Shown here piece after piece: positions 21,611 through 33,816 of a DNA stretch of 64,000 nt. Position 1 is the stretch's first letter; every line of letters begins with the position of its first letter. Below the pieces are notes generated by a model. The model had not been told where the DNA came from. It made no database searches and saw only the letters and a program-made list of their open reading frames with translations. A program made the translations under genes and the position numbers. Source of the stretch: Antitrichia curtipendula (Eukaryota > Streptophyta > Bryopsida > Hypnales > Leucodontaceae); assembly GCA_951230915.1 (NCBI GenBank), contig OX579641.1, positions 19,384,254 to 19,448,253 of the forward strand, read 5' to 3'.

Positions 21611-23100
21611 GAGGTCTAAAAATAACTAGAACTAATATCCATAGCCATGCTAGATTTTTGTGGCGGCATTAGGGTTTCTAGTGGCTTTAGAGTTTAGGGC
21701 AACTTAGGATGTTGCAATTGAAATGGGCTTTCTATATCAACCTCTAGAGGAAAAGGGATTTTAAAACAATTGAACAATAAAAATAAAAAATAAAAAAATA
21801 TTAAAGAAAGAAATAAACACTAAAACTATTAAAAATTGAAGAGATCAAAAATAATTTAGAAAAAAGAAATTAAAAATATTATTGAAATAGAAATATTAAA
21901 TATTAGAAAGATAAAAAAGACTTTGAAAAATAAAACAACAAGTTGAAAAAAATATAATCAAGAAGATAAACAACATTACAAAAATGAAAAAAATAAAAAG
22001 ATTTAAGATAATTAAGAAGCTTAGAAACAAAGAAAAAATGTTTTAAAAAATGCACTAAAAATCTAAAAAAAATCTTTTAAATCCCATTTTTTTAAAATCC
22101 CATTTAAATACTTCAACATCTTTGACTATGTGAAATGCTATATATGTAATTGTATGAAAATTAGAACATAAACTTGATTTTTCTGCGTGCTCCATTATAT
22201 TTTTTGTTTGTTTGAATATTTTTTGGTAAAAATATTTGCACTTTATATTTCATTATTGTCATTTTTTTCAATTGAAAAATTCAACTTAATGTGTACCAAA
22301 GAAAATTGAAGATAAATGCTCATAATCTTTAATAATTAAAAAATTATAAACCCATAAAGTTCAAAGGCCTTATGTCCACTACAATCCATTGAAAATTGTT
22401 ATTTCTATTGCAAAGTGTAGAAATCTTTAGATATTTTTTCTTGCTCATGTAACTTTACAAAATTGCACTATAATATGGAGTAGTATATAAGTGTGTAAGA
22501 GACATTTTCTTTCTTTTTATCTCTCAAATTGCAAGCCATTTGTATTTAAAGTGAAGAAGAAGAGTTATTTGGTACCTTTTTCCACTACATTTTTGGACTT
22601 GCAATTATCTTCACTACAAATTTTTGCACTCTTCATTTTGAATTTTGAATTCTCTATAATAAAAATTGGAATTCATATTCTATAAATTAGAAATAATAAT
22701 AATAATAATAATATAATAATAGTAATAGTATTAGTAATATTCATTCCTTCAAAATTGATTCAGCATAAGTATCTTCAAAATTGAAGGAAAAATTACATTC
22801 CTAATAGCTCTAATATGAAATTACAACTTGAATGTGTTTAGATGTTATGACCATTCTTCATAAGTTTGACAATGAATTCCTTGATCTCTACAAACAAGTG
22901 CCACAAGAAAACACTTCAATCTCCAATATTTTGCAATCGAGTTTGCAATCTATGTTTACATGCTCCCTTAGGTAGATAAAATCTTTGTGACATTTTGGAG
23001 AAGGTAGAGGCTCTTTACACTAAAAGACGTAAGACATCTATGCTCAATGAACCTCCCCATTGCTTAAGTGAATATTGGGGGAGATACAATATTGCTCATG
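21611..23100. other. AT-rich intergenic DNA with a degraded TTAA-family fragment
   Basis: Mostly A-rich low-complexity sequence. About 22440-22640 contains blocks reminiscent of element A2 (ATTGCAAG, then GTATTTAAAGTGAAGAA) without ends, so it is probably a decayed copy. A TAA-type trinucleotide run lies at about 22692-22720. No gene. Confidence 0.5.
22692..22720. repeat. (TAA)n microsatellite
   Basis: About eight AAT/TAA units with one interruption, continuing into TAGTAATAGTA. Confidence 0.85.
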
Positions 23101-23746
23101 TTAACGGAGGCCCGGAGTGGAAAATTGTTTTGGTCCACTGTCGTGGTGCAGCTACTATAGTGTTTCTCTGAGTTGTGGAGGCCTCAACAGGATCATTAGG
23201 TGGTTTTGGGGGGGTCTGGAGGGCCGTTTTGGGCCTGTTCCCGGCGTTGTTCCCCCGGCAGCAAAAGAACGGCCGCTGTCAGAAAAAAAAAATTTCAAAA
23301 AAATTTCAAAAAAAAAAATCTTAAAATCTTAAAATGGAAAAACAAGATGAACAAATTTTTTTTTTTTTTTTTGAAAAAAAATAATTTTTTTGTGTGACGT
23401 GGCAGTCGCTGTGCCATGTTACGCAGCTGCTGCGACGCAGTGCGAGACAGTTTCGGAGTCTGGGAACCCTGGGGAACTCGCAGCCCTCCGCAGGGGCTGA
23501 AAAACATGTAATGCAATGTTTCGCCATGAAGTATTGCTTGTATCAATTGTATCTGGTTGTAAGTAGAATGTTCCACCACAACAATATTCTTCTTAGTGTA
23601 GTAGGACTGTAATACAACAGTGTTTTGTGGTGTACAACCTTGGGTCTTTGCTTCAGTAGCAACAACATAGTCATTCTTTTGACAATTCAAGAGTGGTCTT
23701 GCGGACCGTATCGGCAATGGTAACCAAGTTTTTTTTCCATTTTATA
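23101..23746. other. GC-rich patches without a gene
   Basis: Two less AT-rich patches (23100-23290 and 23395-23500) flank a poly-A/poly-T rich tract. Open frames on both strands run through homopolymers and carry no family feature. Possibly remnants of a mobile element. Confidence 0.4.
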
Positions 23747-23987
23747 TAGTGCCAAAGTGGCGATATAAAATGTTATAGTGGTGCTCTAAATTTCAACATT
23801 CATGCACATACTGGATAGAAAATATCACATTAGAACATATCACATGTCCATAATTTTGTTTTCATCCACAATCTAGCAATTTCATCCAAGATTTTATTCA
23901 TTTAAATTGCAGTTTTTTGGCAAAGAACTTCATAGTTTATTGCCATTTTTTAGCCAAATTATTTTTTTCTAGTGCAATTTGGCATTA
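23747..23987. mobile_element. short inverted-repeat element D1 (about 241 bp)
   Basis: The left end TAGTGCCAAAGTGGC and right end GTGCAATTTGGCATTA (reversed TAATGCCAAATTGCAC) are imperfect inverted repeats. The interior matches 61843-62089 closely: ATAAAATGTTATAG, AAATTTCAACATTCAT, TATCACATGTC, TTTTCATCCACAAT and TTTCATCCAAG occur in the same order. Non-coding. Confidence 0.75.
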
Positions 23988-26010
23988 TTGCGCACCTGAT
24001 TGTTAGACAGAGGGGAACACAAGAAAAATAGACCATCTGGAACCAAAAAGGGTCACAGTCTTTATAATTAAGCCGTTTTCTGAGGGGTGATAAATAGTGA
24101 AATTCTAATTAACATTGCATTGTTATGCAAACTCAATCAAGCATATCAAATTTCAAGATTTCATTTAGAATGAACTTTTTTAGTTGTATTTCATGGTTTC
24201 ATATGATAATTTATTTTAAACTATTGGTGATAAATTTTTAGAATTTCAATTTTGTAAATATGTAGGAAACATCCTTATATACATCTTTCATGTTAGAAAA
24301 AATGACCTTTAGTAAATATAATTTAATCTACAAAGAATTCAATGTCTTGGAGATGCATACTCGAAAAATTGTAATTAAATATTTATGTACTACGACTAGA
24401 TTTTTTTACACTATGAAAAGGATTGTTTGTATAGCTTTCGTTGACTTTTTGAGTAAAGTAGCTACTTAAATTTATTGAGGATAGTTTTTGTCCATGCAAA
24501 ACCTTCTTTCATTTAATTTAGAGCAAATTAAGTACTGAAAGAGGTACAAAATTGACATAATTGTAACCTCCAAATTCTTGAACTAAAGATAATAATATTA
24601 TTTTTGGAAATTTATACTAATTACTTATATAATGAATTCATATTAATCATTCTTTCCTCTTTCCATTGATACATTGCATGTGTTTTCTTAGAGCTTTCTC
24701 AATAAATGTTAATTGGATCAATGAAATAACACTTTTGACAATATTTAGTAGATAATTCAACGCTTAGGATTTAATCTTTTATGTTTTAAAGCTATTTTGA
24801 TCAAAATATATAAACAAAATCTTTAGCAAATATGGGATTATTGAAGATAGAAGAGACAATGTTAAATAAATAACTATAATAATAGTGTAATAAACAAACG
24901 TACTACATGATAGACAATTGATGTGCAAAAATTAGAACAATTTACAAATGGTATTGTGAGAATTTAGAGTTTCTTGATAGTATATAGAACATTGTTGGCA
25001 TCGACATATGAAAAATACACAATTACAAGCTTAGCTTGCAGTATTAGCAACCTCATAAAAGATTCACTTCAAAGCCCTTTAGATTTAATAGGACTATAGG
25101 ATGAAGCAAACTTCATTTCTAAGGACCGTTGGATGAAGTTGTATTGCCCTAAACTTTTGGTCGGCTCGGGCAACTTTGGATAGCATGTGCAAAAATTCTT
25201 TTAATTTTGAAATTCTGAACGTATATAACTTATATGATACATAATGCAAATGTAAAAAAAATGACCATGTATAGTGTAAAAATCTCATTTTAGGAGGAAT
25301 TAAAGTTTGTTGACCCTAATAGCAAAGTTGGAAAAAAAATTCTTCTTACTTTAGATGTTATAGTCTTTCAATCCATGCAATCAAAGTTTTTGAATTTTTT
25401 TTCAAACATTCTGAGAGTAGTCTAGAACAATTATGTATGGTTGAAGTTTGAAAAAAAAATCATTTTTTTCTAACTACCCTAAAAAGTGACATTTTTTCAC
25501 GATTTCTTTCTATGATGTGCTTTGGTCCTTTAAAGATTAATTCCTCTTAGATTATGAGTTATTTTTATTTTCTCACTCTTAAAAACAATTTGTGGTTCTA
25601 TGGGCCTTCAATAACTCTAATAACAACATAATCTTTCAAGGCAACATTGAATTTCCACCATGTAGCTACCTCGTAGATACTCAAATCTAACAATTGTTTC
25701 AAAAAGCCTAAACTGAGGCTTGATTCAAAATAGTGATTGGACGAATGGTGAATAGTGGCACTGTAGCTAGTGTTTCATGCTTTAAATGCGTTCTACGTCA
25801 TGAGGCCAGTGTTAGTGCCATCCAGTTCATTGGATGCAATTTTAGACTGTTGGCCAAGCCAAATCCTAGCTAAGCTTTCTTGTAACACCTTCCTAAACTT
25901 TTCCTTCAACTCCCACCTTCTTGGATCTCTTTATTGAATTTTAAATAGCAAAAGGGCTTTTGCAAGAAGAACGTTGTGACAAACTAGGCAAACGTTGCGA
26001 CAAAAGAGGA
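23988..26010. other. AT-rich intergenic DNA
   Basis: No gene recognised. About 25340-25440 resembles part of the TTAA-flanked family (TCAAAGTTT, then a TAGTCTAGAAC block) and may be a decayed copy. The rest shows nothing I can name. Confidence 0.5.
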
Positions 26011-26580
26011 GCATTTTGTCCATCCGCAAAGTTTGGAGCCCCTCCAAGGCAAGTCCCAAATTTTCTTCATCTTGTCCGTTGAAGTGGGCACATTGGTTGG
26101 TGCCTTGAAAGATTATCTTGTTATTAGAGTTAACGAAGTGGACACATTGGTTGGTGCCTTGAAAGATTATCTTGTTATTAGAGTTAACGAAGTGAACAAA
26201 ATCCTATGTTTGAAAACTACATTGGTCTCCCCATGCATTTTGTCCACCCACAAAGTTTGGAGCCCCCCCCTAAGGCAAGCTCCAAATTTTCTTCATCTTG
26301 TCCGTTGAAGTGGACACATTGGTTGGTGCCTCGAAAGATTATCTTGTTATTAAAGTTAACGAAGTGAACAAGATCCTATGTTTGAAAACTACATTGGTCT
26401 CCCTATGCATTTTGTCCACACGCAAAGTTTGGAGCCCCCTCCTAAGGCAAGCCCCAAATTTTCTTCATCTTGTCTGTTGAAGTGGACACATTGGTTGGTG
26501 CTTCAAAAGATTATCTTGTTATTAAAGTTAACGAAGTGAACAAAATCCTATGTTTGAAAACTACATTGGTCTCCCCATGC
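26011..26580. repeat. 172-bp tandem array with an internal 54-bp duplication
   Basis: Units begin at CAAAGTTTGGAGCCCC at 26027, 26251 and 26423. The second-to-third spacing is 172 bp. The first unit is 224 bp long because a 54-bp piece (from GAAGTGGGCACATTGG at 26081) is repeated at 26135. Units differ at few positions, so amplification looks recent. Reading frames through it merely repeat the unit; no known protein. Confidence 0.9.
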
Positions 26581-26960
26581 TGACATTGCTTGCATGGGGG
26601 CTCCTGGTGATGGCTTTATTCGCATAGGGAGCAGGGTTTTTTTTTTGCACTGTAGCAGTGCTCCATGCAACAAATGGAAGATGGTCCCTCCAAATTTAAA
26701 CCACTGTGACTCTGCCACGATAGTGGAGTTTGGCACCATGGTGCCAGAAAAAAAAAATTTGATAGGGAGGAAGATAAGCCCTTAGTTTCTATACTTGTTC
26801 TTGACGGGGATACCCAAGGCTTGTAATTCTCAATACTTGCTGGGTTGTTTTGGATGTTGTGTCGTGTCAGTCCAGCTGCGGCCCTTGAAGGGCTGTATGT
26901 TTAAAAAAAACAAAAAATAAAACAAAATAAAAACAAACTGCCCTGGACAAAGAAGCAATT
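26581..26960. other. intergenic DNA upstream of pyruvate kinase
   Basis: Contains runs of T and A and an AAAACAAAAAATAAAAC-type tail after a GC-richer block (26810-26900). This looks like the 3' end of an old retroposon, but no coding part or target duplication was found. Confidence 0.35.
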
Positions 26961-26964
26961 TCGG

Positions 26965-26980
26965 CCAATGAGCTTTTAAA
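26965..26980 (+). promoter_or_regulatory. CCAAT and TATA-like motifs upstream of pyruvate kinase
   Basis: CCAAT at 26965-26969 and TTTTAAAT at about 26974, roughly 220 bp before the start codon. The spacing between the two is shorter than usual, so support is weak. Confidence 0.25.
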
Positions 26981-27197
26981 TCAGTTTGTCCATCCGCTCG
27001 TGTGAACCGGGCGTGAGTCCCACTGCAGCCTCTCCCCTCACCTTGGTGTCATCACCGGTGGCTGTGACGTGCCTCGGTTCCTCCGCTGCTCAATACAAAC
27101 CCAAAACCTTCCTCCCCTCCACCCACCATCACTCTCCTCCTTGGCAAAGCCCTCCATTCCCTCTTTGGGCCAAGCCTTGCATTCCCCTCCTTTGGCG

Positions 27198-30100
27198 ATG
27201 GCTTCCACACTCGTCCACCGCCCTTGTTTCCCCCCTTCCCTGTCAATGGATGCACCTTCACAGGAGCGCTTCGTAGGATTGCGCAAGCAACAGGCCTTTC
27301 CTCGCAGCACCAGGAATGGCACCCCTCACGTGACCACGCGGAGAGCTTCTTCTTCATCCGTGGTGTGTTCCACGAGCTTCCGCCCTGGCAGATACGTGAA
27401 AGAACACGGGGGCAGTCTCATCCCGGTCTCTCCGGAAGACGGCCGCATCAACTTCCTCGAGGAGGAGGTGAGTGTGCGCTCGTTCCAGGACTTGTCGGAG
27501 GAAGCCAGGGGGGGCATGTGGGTGAAGCCTTCCTTTCAGCGGAAGACCAAGATTGTGTGTACAATTGGACCGACGTCGAATACGAAGGAGATGATATGGA
27601 AGTTGGCTACGGAGGGGATGAATGTGGCCAGGCTGAATATGTCGCATGGGGATCACGCGTCGCACAAGAAGGTGATTGATCTGGTGAGGGAGTTTAATAA
27701 GGAGGCGAATGCGAATGTGATCGCGCTCATGCTGGATACCAAGGTCTGTTTCATTCTATCTTTTTTTTCCCGTTGCTCGCGTTTGGGTTTCGCCATTTTA
27801 GGGTTTAGCGGTCAAATTGGACAGAAAATGACTTGCTTGAATCCAATTTTTGTTTCTGTTTTATCAAGACGTGCAATCTGCATTGCTGATTCTGGTGATA
27901 TTCAATGTAGAATCGGGAACCCCGCCTGCAGTATACACAAGCACCCCTAGATGTCTGCTGTTTATGATGTCTCTATTAGGTGCGCCTGTTCTTGCGTTTC
28001 GGCCTCTTGTTCGGGTTTAGCAGCCACTTGGAAAGCCTAAATTTGGATTCAACAAGTCCTTTTCTGTCCAATTTTGTTTCACTTTTATCAGCATGCGCAA
28101 TGTTCCTTGCTGATTCTGGTGATATAGAATGTAGAATCGGGAATCAACCTTGTAGTGTACCCGGGCACCCCTAGATGTCTGCTGTTCAAAATGTCTCTGT
28201 TAAGGGACATTCTGCAGCGGAGATTCCCGAATCTTCCTGTGTCTGAAAGGTGATCTCGTCTTAAGTAATCAACTTCTAAATCAATGGTCAATCGAATTGT
28301 TCATTGTTAAAGCGCGAATCCTTGGTCTTTTAGGGTTTAGGGTTTCTGAAGGTGAGTTTTTTCAGGGCCCGGAGGTGAGGAGCGGCGACTTGCCACAACC
28401 GATTATGCTCAAGAAAGGTGATCCATTTACGTTTACAATCAAACGCGGAGTCGGGACTGATACTTGCGTGAGCGTTAACTACGATGACTTTGTGAGTGAC
28501 GTCGAAAGTGGCGATACCTTGCTCATTGACGGTGCGTTCCCTTCTTCCTGGTTCATAGTTGGCTATAATCAAGGTGACTGTAGAAAGGAAATATCATATT
28601 CGAATGACCTAGAAACCATCCTCTAAGGTAGAGAACCCTATCCTTTGGCCTTCGCCTGTTTCAGTTGTTTCCTCAGAAACAGTGGTTTTGACAATTAGAA
28701 AGGAGAGGTTTCTTGTGCCCACTTTGTCCCCATTGTTGAGACGATTATTTAGATACTGTATGAATAAGTTCTGAATTGTCGAAGTTTGAAATAGGAATGT
28801 TTCATTCACGAGCCTAGACTATCCTTAAACCACGAGAATTGCCTCTGCAATGTATATCATGGTAGCTTCTTGATTGTGATGGTGTAGGAGAATTCAATTT
28901 TTTGGATGACACTTGCATTTTGCTTTGTAAAGGGGTGAATTCCCAACCCTACGTAAATGGGTTCCCTACCTTAGTGGAGATTTTTGTGCACAAAGAGATG
29001 TATTTTTACATGGAAAGATGCTCTTTTTTGGTGCCTGTAGGTTTTCCTCCATTCTCTCTCCTAGCCTTTTGATTGTTTCACCATGCCATTCAGTAAGGAT
29101 AGTGTTCCAATTGTGTCATTTAACCTCAATGGGTAGATCATGGTGAGAAGATTAACGAAGGCCATGAATGGGATGTGATGGAATTCAGGAGGCATGATGT
29201 CATTGCTGGTGAAATCGAAGACGCATGAGGAAGTGATGTGTGAGGTGGTGGATGGGGGTGAATTGAAGTCTCGTCGTCATCTCAATGTGCGTGGGAAGAG
29301 TGCTACTTTGCCTTCTATCACCGGTACGTCACAGTTCTCGAGACAGTATTCCTCGTCAATTCTATTTCCCTCGTCTGATCGGTTTAAGGTAGAAGATACG
29401 CTTTTCATCACTTTTAGCATTTTAACCAATATGTAATAGTGATTTTTGAGAGATCAATGGAGGGGTTCGGAGAGATCTTTGGGTACACGAGTCATATCTG
29501 TCGATATCAAAGTTTTATCAAATTTTTATCATTGTTGGGATCGGGTCCGTAAAGGTTTTAGTATCCTCTAGCCAGGAGATTCTATCTGAACACTGATGTT
29601 TTGGGTGCTTGTATGTGTTCTGTTTTGGAATTTGCAGAGAAGGATTGGGAAGATATTAAGTTTGGGGTTGAAAATAAGGTGGACTTTTATGCACTGTCAT
29701 TTGTCAAGGACGCTGATGTGGTGCATGAACTCAAAGCGTTTCTGAAAGGTACCATCTTTAACTGGACTTTTTCTTTTTTATTGTTTGGAAGTGAGTGTCT
29801 GTTTCTAAATATGTTTCTTTTAGAATGATAATTCTGCGTACTTTTAACCCCTAAATGCTTAGATGCAAACCCTAAATGCTTAAATGCAAACTTCTGTACT
29901 TCTTGAAGTGCCCAAATGGCCAAACCCGGCCACTTCTGTATCTTTCGGAGTTGAAATTAATCGTTTAAGAAGCTTCAATGGTCGTAACAAAACTTACCAA
30001 TAGAACGAAGAAATTATGCCCTACGCGCTTTTGAATGATAGAAATATGTTTTGAATCAGTAGCTTCCGTAGTGAACTTCTTATTTGGGGTTTGGGCTCAT

Positions 30101-33100
30101 AGGGGTTAGATGGTCTGGCTATGTTTGAATTCTAGCTCGTTTTCAACTCTGTGTTTTTACTAATAAATTTTGTGGTGGCTACAGGAAAGTCGGCCGACAT
30201 TCATGTGATTGTGAAGATTGAAAGTGCAGATTCCATACCGAACCTGCAATCAATTTTGGATGCAGCTGATGGTGTAGGTCTTATAATGCCGTGGCTTGTG
30301 TTTTAACGTAGGGGTCTTTTTGGTTGTTCTCTGTCAAATCTTCTGAAAATTAGAACTTGCAATCCCTTTTGCTGAGTTAATCTGTTGGAATACAAAGGCC
30401 TCCTACTCAAATTTAATGTCTTGATTCTTGCAGGCTATGGTTGCTCGAGGGGATCTTGGAGCTGAGCTGCCAATTGAGGAAGTGCCTCTTCTGCAGGTAT
30501 AATACAGGAAAGCTCGGTTTGTTACATGCGCTAATATTCTGACATGTTAGGATACGATAACGTTTAGTAATGAGAAAGAACTGTTTGAGCATGTGGTTCC
30601 TGATCATTTTTGTTCTCCAATATGTTTTAGGTTCATGCTTAATTTCATAGTACAATGCGTCTGGCGTCGTAGTGCTTGTATGCTAATTGTACAGGATTGA
30701 AATTTTTCTGCAGGGAGAGATTATTAGATCTTGCCGAGCCATGGGGAAGCCTGTGATCGTGGCTACAAACATGCTTGAGAGCATGATTACGCATCCCACG
30801 CCCACACGAGCGGAAGTCTCCGATATTGCCATCGCTGTCCGTGAAGGTGCGGATGCAGTTATGCTTTCTGGTGAAACTGCTCATGGAAAGTAAGTAGTTT
30901 CTTAACCCTTACACGACAAGCCAAGTCCTTGGTTTCAAGTGAATCTTTGACAAAAGTGGCTTTAGGAATTTTTTGGATAGTTCCAACCTATTGGATCCAT
31001 TTCTAAAGTGAATAAGGCTCGTCAAGCACCACATTTTGGCTGCAAAGTCAAAGTCTAACCACTGTTCATAGATCAATTCTACATGCCCTAACCGCACAAT
31101 CCGAGCAAGACCCATGCCCCACTACAAAAAGATTTTTGTATTCTCCCTTGAGCTGCCCGCTATGCCAATAGATGTCGTTTTAAGGGTTAACTGGTGCCTC
31201 GTCTTAAGTACTAAGGTAGTCTGCTCTTAAAGCGACCATTTAAGAGCTGATCGCCTATTTCAGGGAAGCTAAACTCTTCAAACCAATTTTCAGTAGATTT
31301 CCATAGGAAGAATGGTGGAATTGGCATCTAATTCCAGTCGTTTCATATTTTTCAGACATTTGTAGAATAAGTTCAGAATTTTCAAAGATTATTGTTGTAG
31401 GCACCTATTTGTGACCATAGGTCTCTTAAAATCTGTTCCCTTGCAACTTGTAAAGAGATGTGGGGAAACAAAGGAGATTGATTGGCTCTTGCAATAAATA
31501 ACACTTTGTCCTCAATCCAATCAATGACTATTGAGGTCCATTTAAGGATCACCTCATGTCCATTCCAGAGCTTATTATAGGAGCGGTTTGAAGAAGATTG
31601 GCGCTTTAAGAGCAAACTACCTTACTTATTGTGATAACTAAGTTTTAAAGTCCCAAGTCCGTAGGACAGCACTTCAGCAAACCTTCAGGGTAGACTAGAT
31701 AGAGCAGAAAATTGGAGTTTGGGTTGATTATATAGAGTTTGCTTTGAAAATTGGGAACATTCGCCACAGATGATCCTTCTAGATTCACAAATTTATTAAT
31801 GGTAAATTTTTAATGTCGAACATTTAAATCGATATTAAAATATTATCATATTAATGTCAAGTTAATGTTGACTTAATGTTAACTTGACAGGTGCCAGTAC
31901 GATTTCAGGTTAAACTCCAAGGACACTATCGTCACATTGACATTAAGTTAACTCCATGTGCTTTACACCAATGTACGGGGAGTACCGGCATTTAGTTACG
32001 AGCTAGCCGGTTGATTTTGAGAATTTCCGAATGGATTTCAGAATCTTCGGAAAAAACCCGATCATTTAAGAGAAAAATCAAAGAATATTCTCTATTTTAT
32101 AAAGGCCTAGCCAAGAGAATGCTTTAAACAACCGTTTGGTCTGAGAAAATGTAAAATTTTAGCCGGTTAAGCTAAAAATCTCCCTGGATTGTGCTTTACA
32201 CTAACATTAAATTAGCATTGACCTATCGTGAAGACTGTATGAATCTAGTGCTTATGATTATTTACTTACTTCTAATCAGGATTTATTTCTGTAGGTGGAG
32301 CTGCGAACTTGACTTAGATAATACAAGACTTCAAAATCTCATTATTTCTTTATATCTTTTTTCAGATATCCGTTGAAAGCTGTACGAGTGATGCACACTG
32401 TAGCCATGCGAACAGAAGCAACCATGCCAGAAGAGGAGGCTCCTGCCAATCTTGGTCGAGCATTTAAGGTAGCCGCTCTTTATCACTCAAGTATTTTGTT
32501 TGGAAATGGCAATTTGTACATTCTGTAAAATTTGCTTGCATTGGTTTGCCTACTTTGAGGAAGAATGGTTGAATTGAGTGGACGAGTGGACTGTTATGCC
32601 ATTAAAACCTTCTTGCCTTGCGATTTCCTTGACAACTTCTTGTGAACCGTTTTGAGGTTGTCGATGTATGAAATAACATGAGTTTGAATCTGATGGTATG
32701 GCTCGTTGATTGGAACACAGACGCACATGAGTGAAATGTTCGCATTTCATGCTACTTTGATGTCGAACACTTTGGGGACGTCTATATGTGTGTTCACTCG
32801 TTCAGGTTTTATGGCACTTTTACTGAGCCATTACCGCCCAGTTGGTACCATCTTCGCTTTCACAAATGAGTACGTATTCTGTTCCTCTGAGAACTGCACA
32901 TTCAACAGTATCTTCATCTACAATTCTGGCTCAAATTCTGTAAGCTTGGTATGTGAAGTTGCTTTACTTCAAAAATTGTGGTAGGATGCAATGTACCGCA
33001 GTCTTTCTGAGAGGGGTATCGTCCTTTTCTGTTGTTGCAGTAAGCAGGTGCAGTCAAGATTGGCACTTTATCATGGTGTGAGGACACTGTACATCCACTT

Positions 33101-33816
33101 CACAAATGACGCGGAAGAAACTTTCAATAATGCTCTCAGCATCTTGCAGGTGCTTTTTCCATCTCAATTTTCGAAAATGATCTTTGATTGATGAGTCTTT
33201 CCGTCTTTACTGCTGATCAAGCTTGTTATGCCTTCTTATGGCTCACGTATCTAGGGCGAACTGGTTAATTGTTGGTACTGTTGTTTTTTAGTCCCTCAGT
33301 GGCCAAATGGCTAAAAATGGCCGCTTCATATCTGTAGGAATAGAAATAGTTCATTAACGAAGCTTGAAGGAAGGCATTATATATGAAGAAAAAGAAGAGA
33401 CCATACCGTAGTAGTATGTTTGGAAGTTAAGATAATTACTTATTACCGTAGCTTCCATAATTGACTTCCTATTTTAGTTTGGGCACGTAGGAGATAATTG
33501 AAATCTTTTAATTGATCTCATTAGGAAATATCGGAGTATTCTCCAGAATGCTGCGTGAAACACTGATTTGATTTAGCAATCTTGACTGTGGTGCATGTGA
33601 ATTGTAACCCACAGTTTCAAGTCTTTGCATTGTTCTACTATTCCATGCAGAATTCTTATGTTTGATTCTTCTTGGTGTATACAGAAAAGGGGGATGGTTC
33701 AAGATGGCGAGGAGATTGCTTTGGTGCAGAGTGGAAGGCAACCCATTTGGAGATCCGAGTACTCTCACCACATTCAAGTGCGGCAAGTGCGGCAATTGAG
33801 TGACAAGCCGTTTTAA
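27198..33816 (+). CDS. plastid pyruvate kinase, beta subunit (11 coding exons, 592 aa)
   Basis: Converts phosphoenolpyruvate and ADP to pyruvate and ATP in the plastid, feeding fatty-acid synthesis; beta-type plastid subunits pair with alpha in angiosperms. Exons by consensus splice sites: 27198-27743, 28366-28531, 29189-29323, 29638-29748, 30185-30273, 30434-30496, 30714-30889, 32366-32468, 32721-32869, 33041-33149, 33685-33816; total 1779 nt, in frame throughout. ATG 27198 (context GCGATGG) is the first ATG. Residues 1-70 are Ser/Arg-rich with few acidic residues, as in a transit peptide. [10 protein letters not shown] starts at residue 116, [10 protein letters not shown] at about 142 and MLDTK/GPEVR spans exons 1-2. 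The signature [11 protein letters not shown] has catalytic Lys330 and Glu332; [12 protein letters not shown] spans 351-362. It ends with [10 protein letters not shown] and a short tail. Closest in text to the Arabidopsis plastid beta isoform. Confidence 0.92.
27770..28215. repeat. diverged tandem duplication in pyruvate kinase intron 1
   Basis: The block GCTGATTCTGGTGATAT at 27885 recurs at 28109 (offset 224 bp). GTAGAATCGGGAA and GCACCCCTAGATGTCTGCTG follow in both copies. The upstream halves also match (GTTTGGGTTTCGCC against GCGTTTCGGCC). The duplication fills most of the intron. Confidence 0.85.
28331..28345 (+). repeat. telomere-like motif near the end of intron 1
   Basis: TAGGGTTTAGGGTTT, two telomere units, about 20 bp before the exon 2 acceptor of pyruvate kinase. 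A single TTTAGGGTTTAG also occurs at about 27800. Confidence 0.7.
29844..30109. mobile_element. short TTAA-type element C1 (266 bp) in pyruvate kinase intron 4
   Basis: Begins TTAA-CCCCTAAATGC and ends CATAGGGG-TTAG, so its terminal repeats resemble those of the 940-bp family although the interior differs. The interior matches the copy in intron 10 (33287-33496): a GGCCAAA block beside CCACTTCTGTATC, TTAAGAAGCTT, GTAGCTTCC and a final TTTGGGC. Confidence 0.7.
30106..30184 (+). other. remaining 3' part of pyruvate kinase intron 4
   Basis: Normal intron sequence ending GGCTACAG before exon 5. Nothing further seen. Confidence 0.5.
31212..31624 (+). mobile_element. TA-flanked AGGTA-family element B3 (about 413 bp) in pyruvate kinase intron 7
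   Basis: The left end TAAGGTAGTCTGCTCTTAAA and the right end, which reversed reads TAAGGTAGTTTGCTCTTAAA, differ at one position in 20, the best-preserved terminal repeats of the family here. The interior blocks are CCATTTAAGAGCTGATCGCC, GGAAGCTAAAC and GGAATTGGCATCTAATTCC. The flanking TA fits Tc1/mariner-type target duplication. Confidence 0.82.
31856..31888. repeat. short perfect inverted repeat in intron 7
   Basis: GTCAAGTTAA and TTAACTTGAC, 10 bp each, 13 bp apart. A related TTGACATTAAGTTAA lies 50 bp on. It may be the core of a small decayed element; no ends identified. Confidence 0.6.
33287..33496. mobile_element. short TTAA-type element C2 (about 210 bp) in pyruvate kinase intron 10
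   Basis: A diverged copy of C1: GTGGCCAAATGGC, then CCGCTTCATATCTGTAGG, TTAACGAAGCTT, CCGTAGCTTCC and TTTGGGCACGTAGGAG. The ends have decayed relative to CCCCTAAA and TAGGGGTTAA. Confidence 0.55.

Noticed and set aside
23295..23717. Minus-strand frame of 140 codons
   Set aside because: Its C-terminal part is homopolymer lysine/phenylalanine from A/T runs, not a believable protein.
26033..26480. A protein with internal repeats encoded by the 172-bp array
   Set aside because: The frame merely follows the tandem units, changes register at the indel, and shows no domain or start context.
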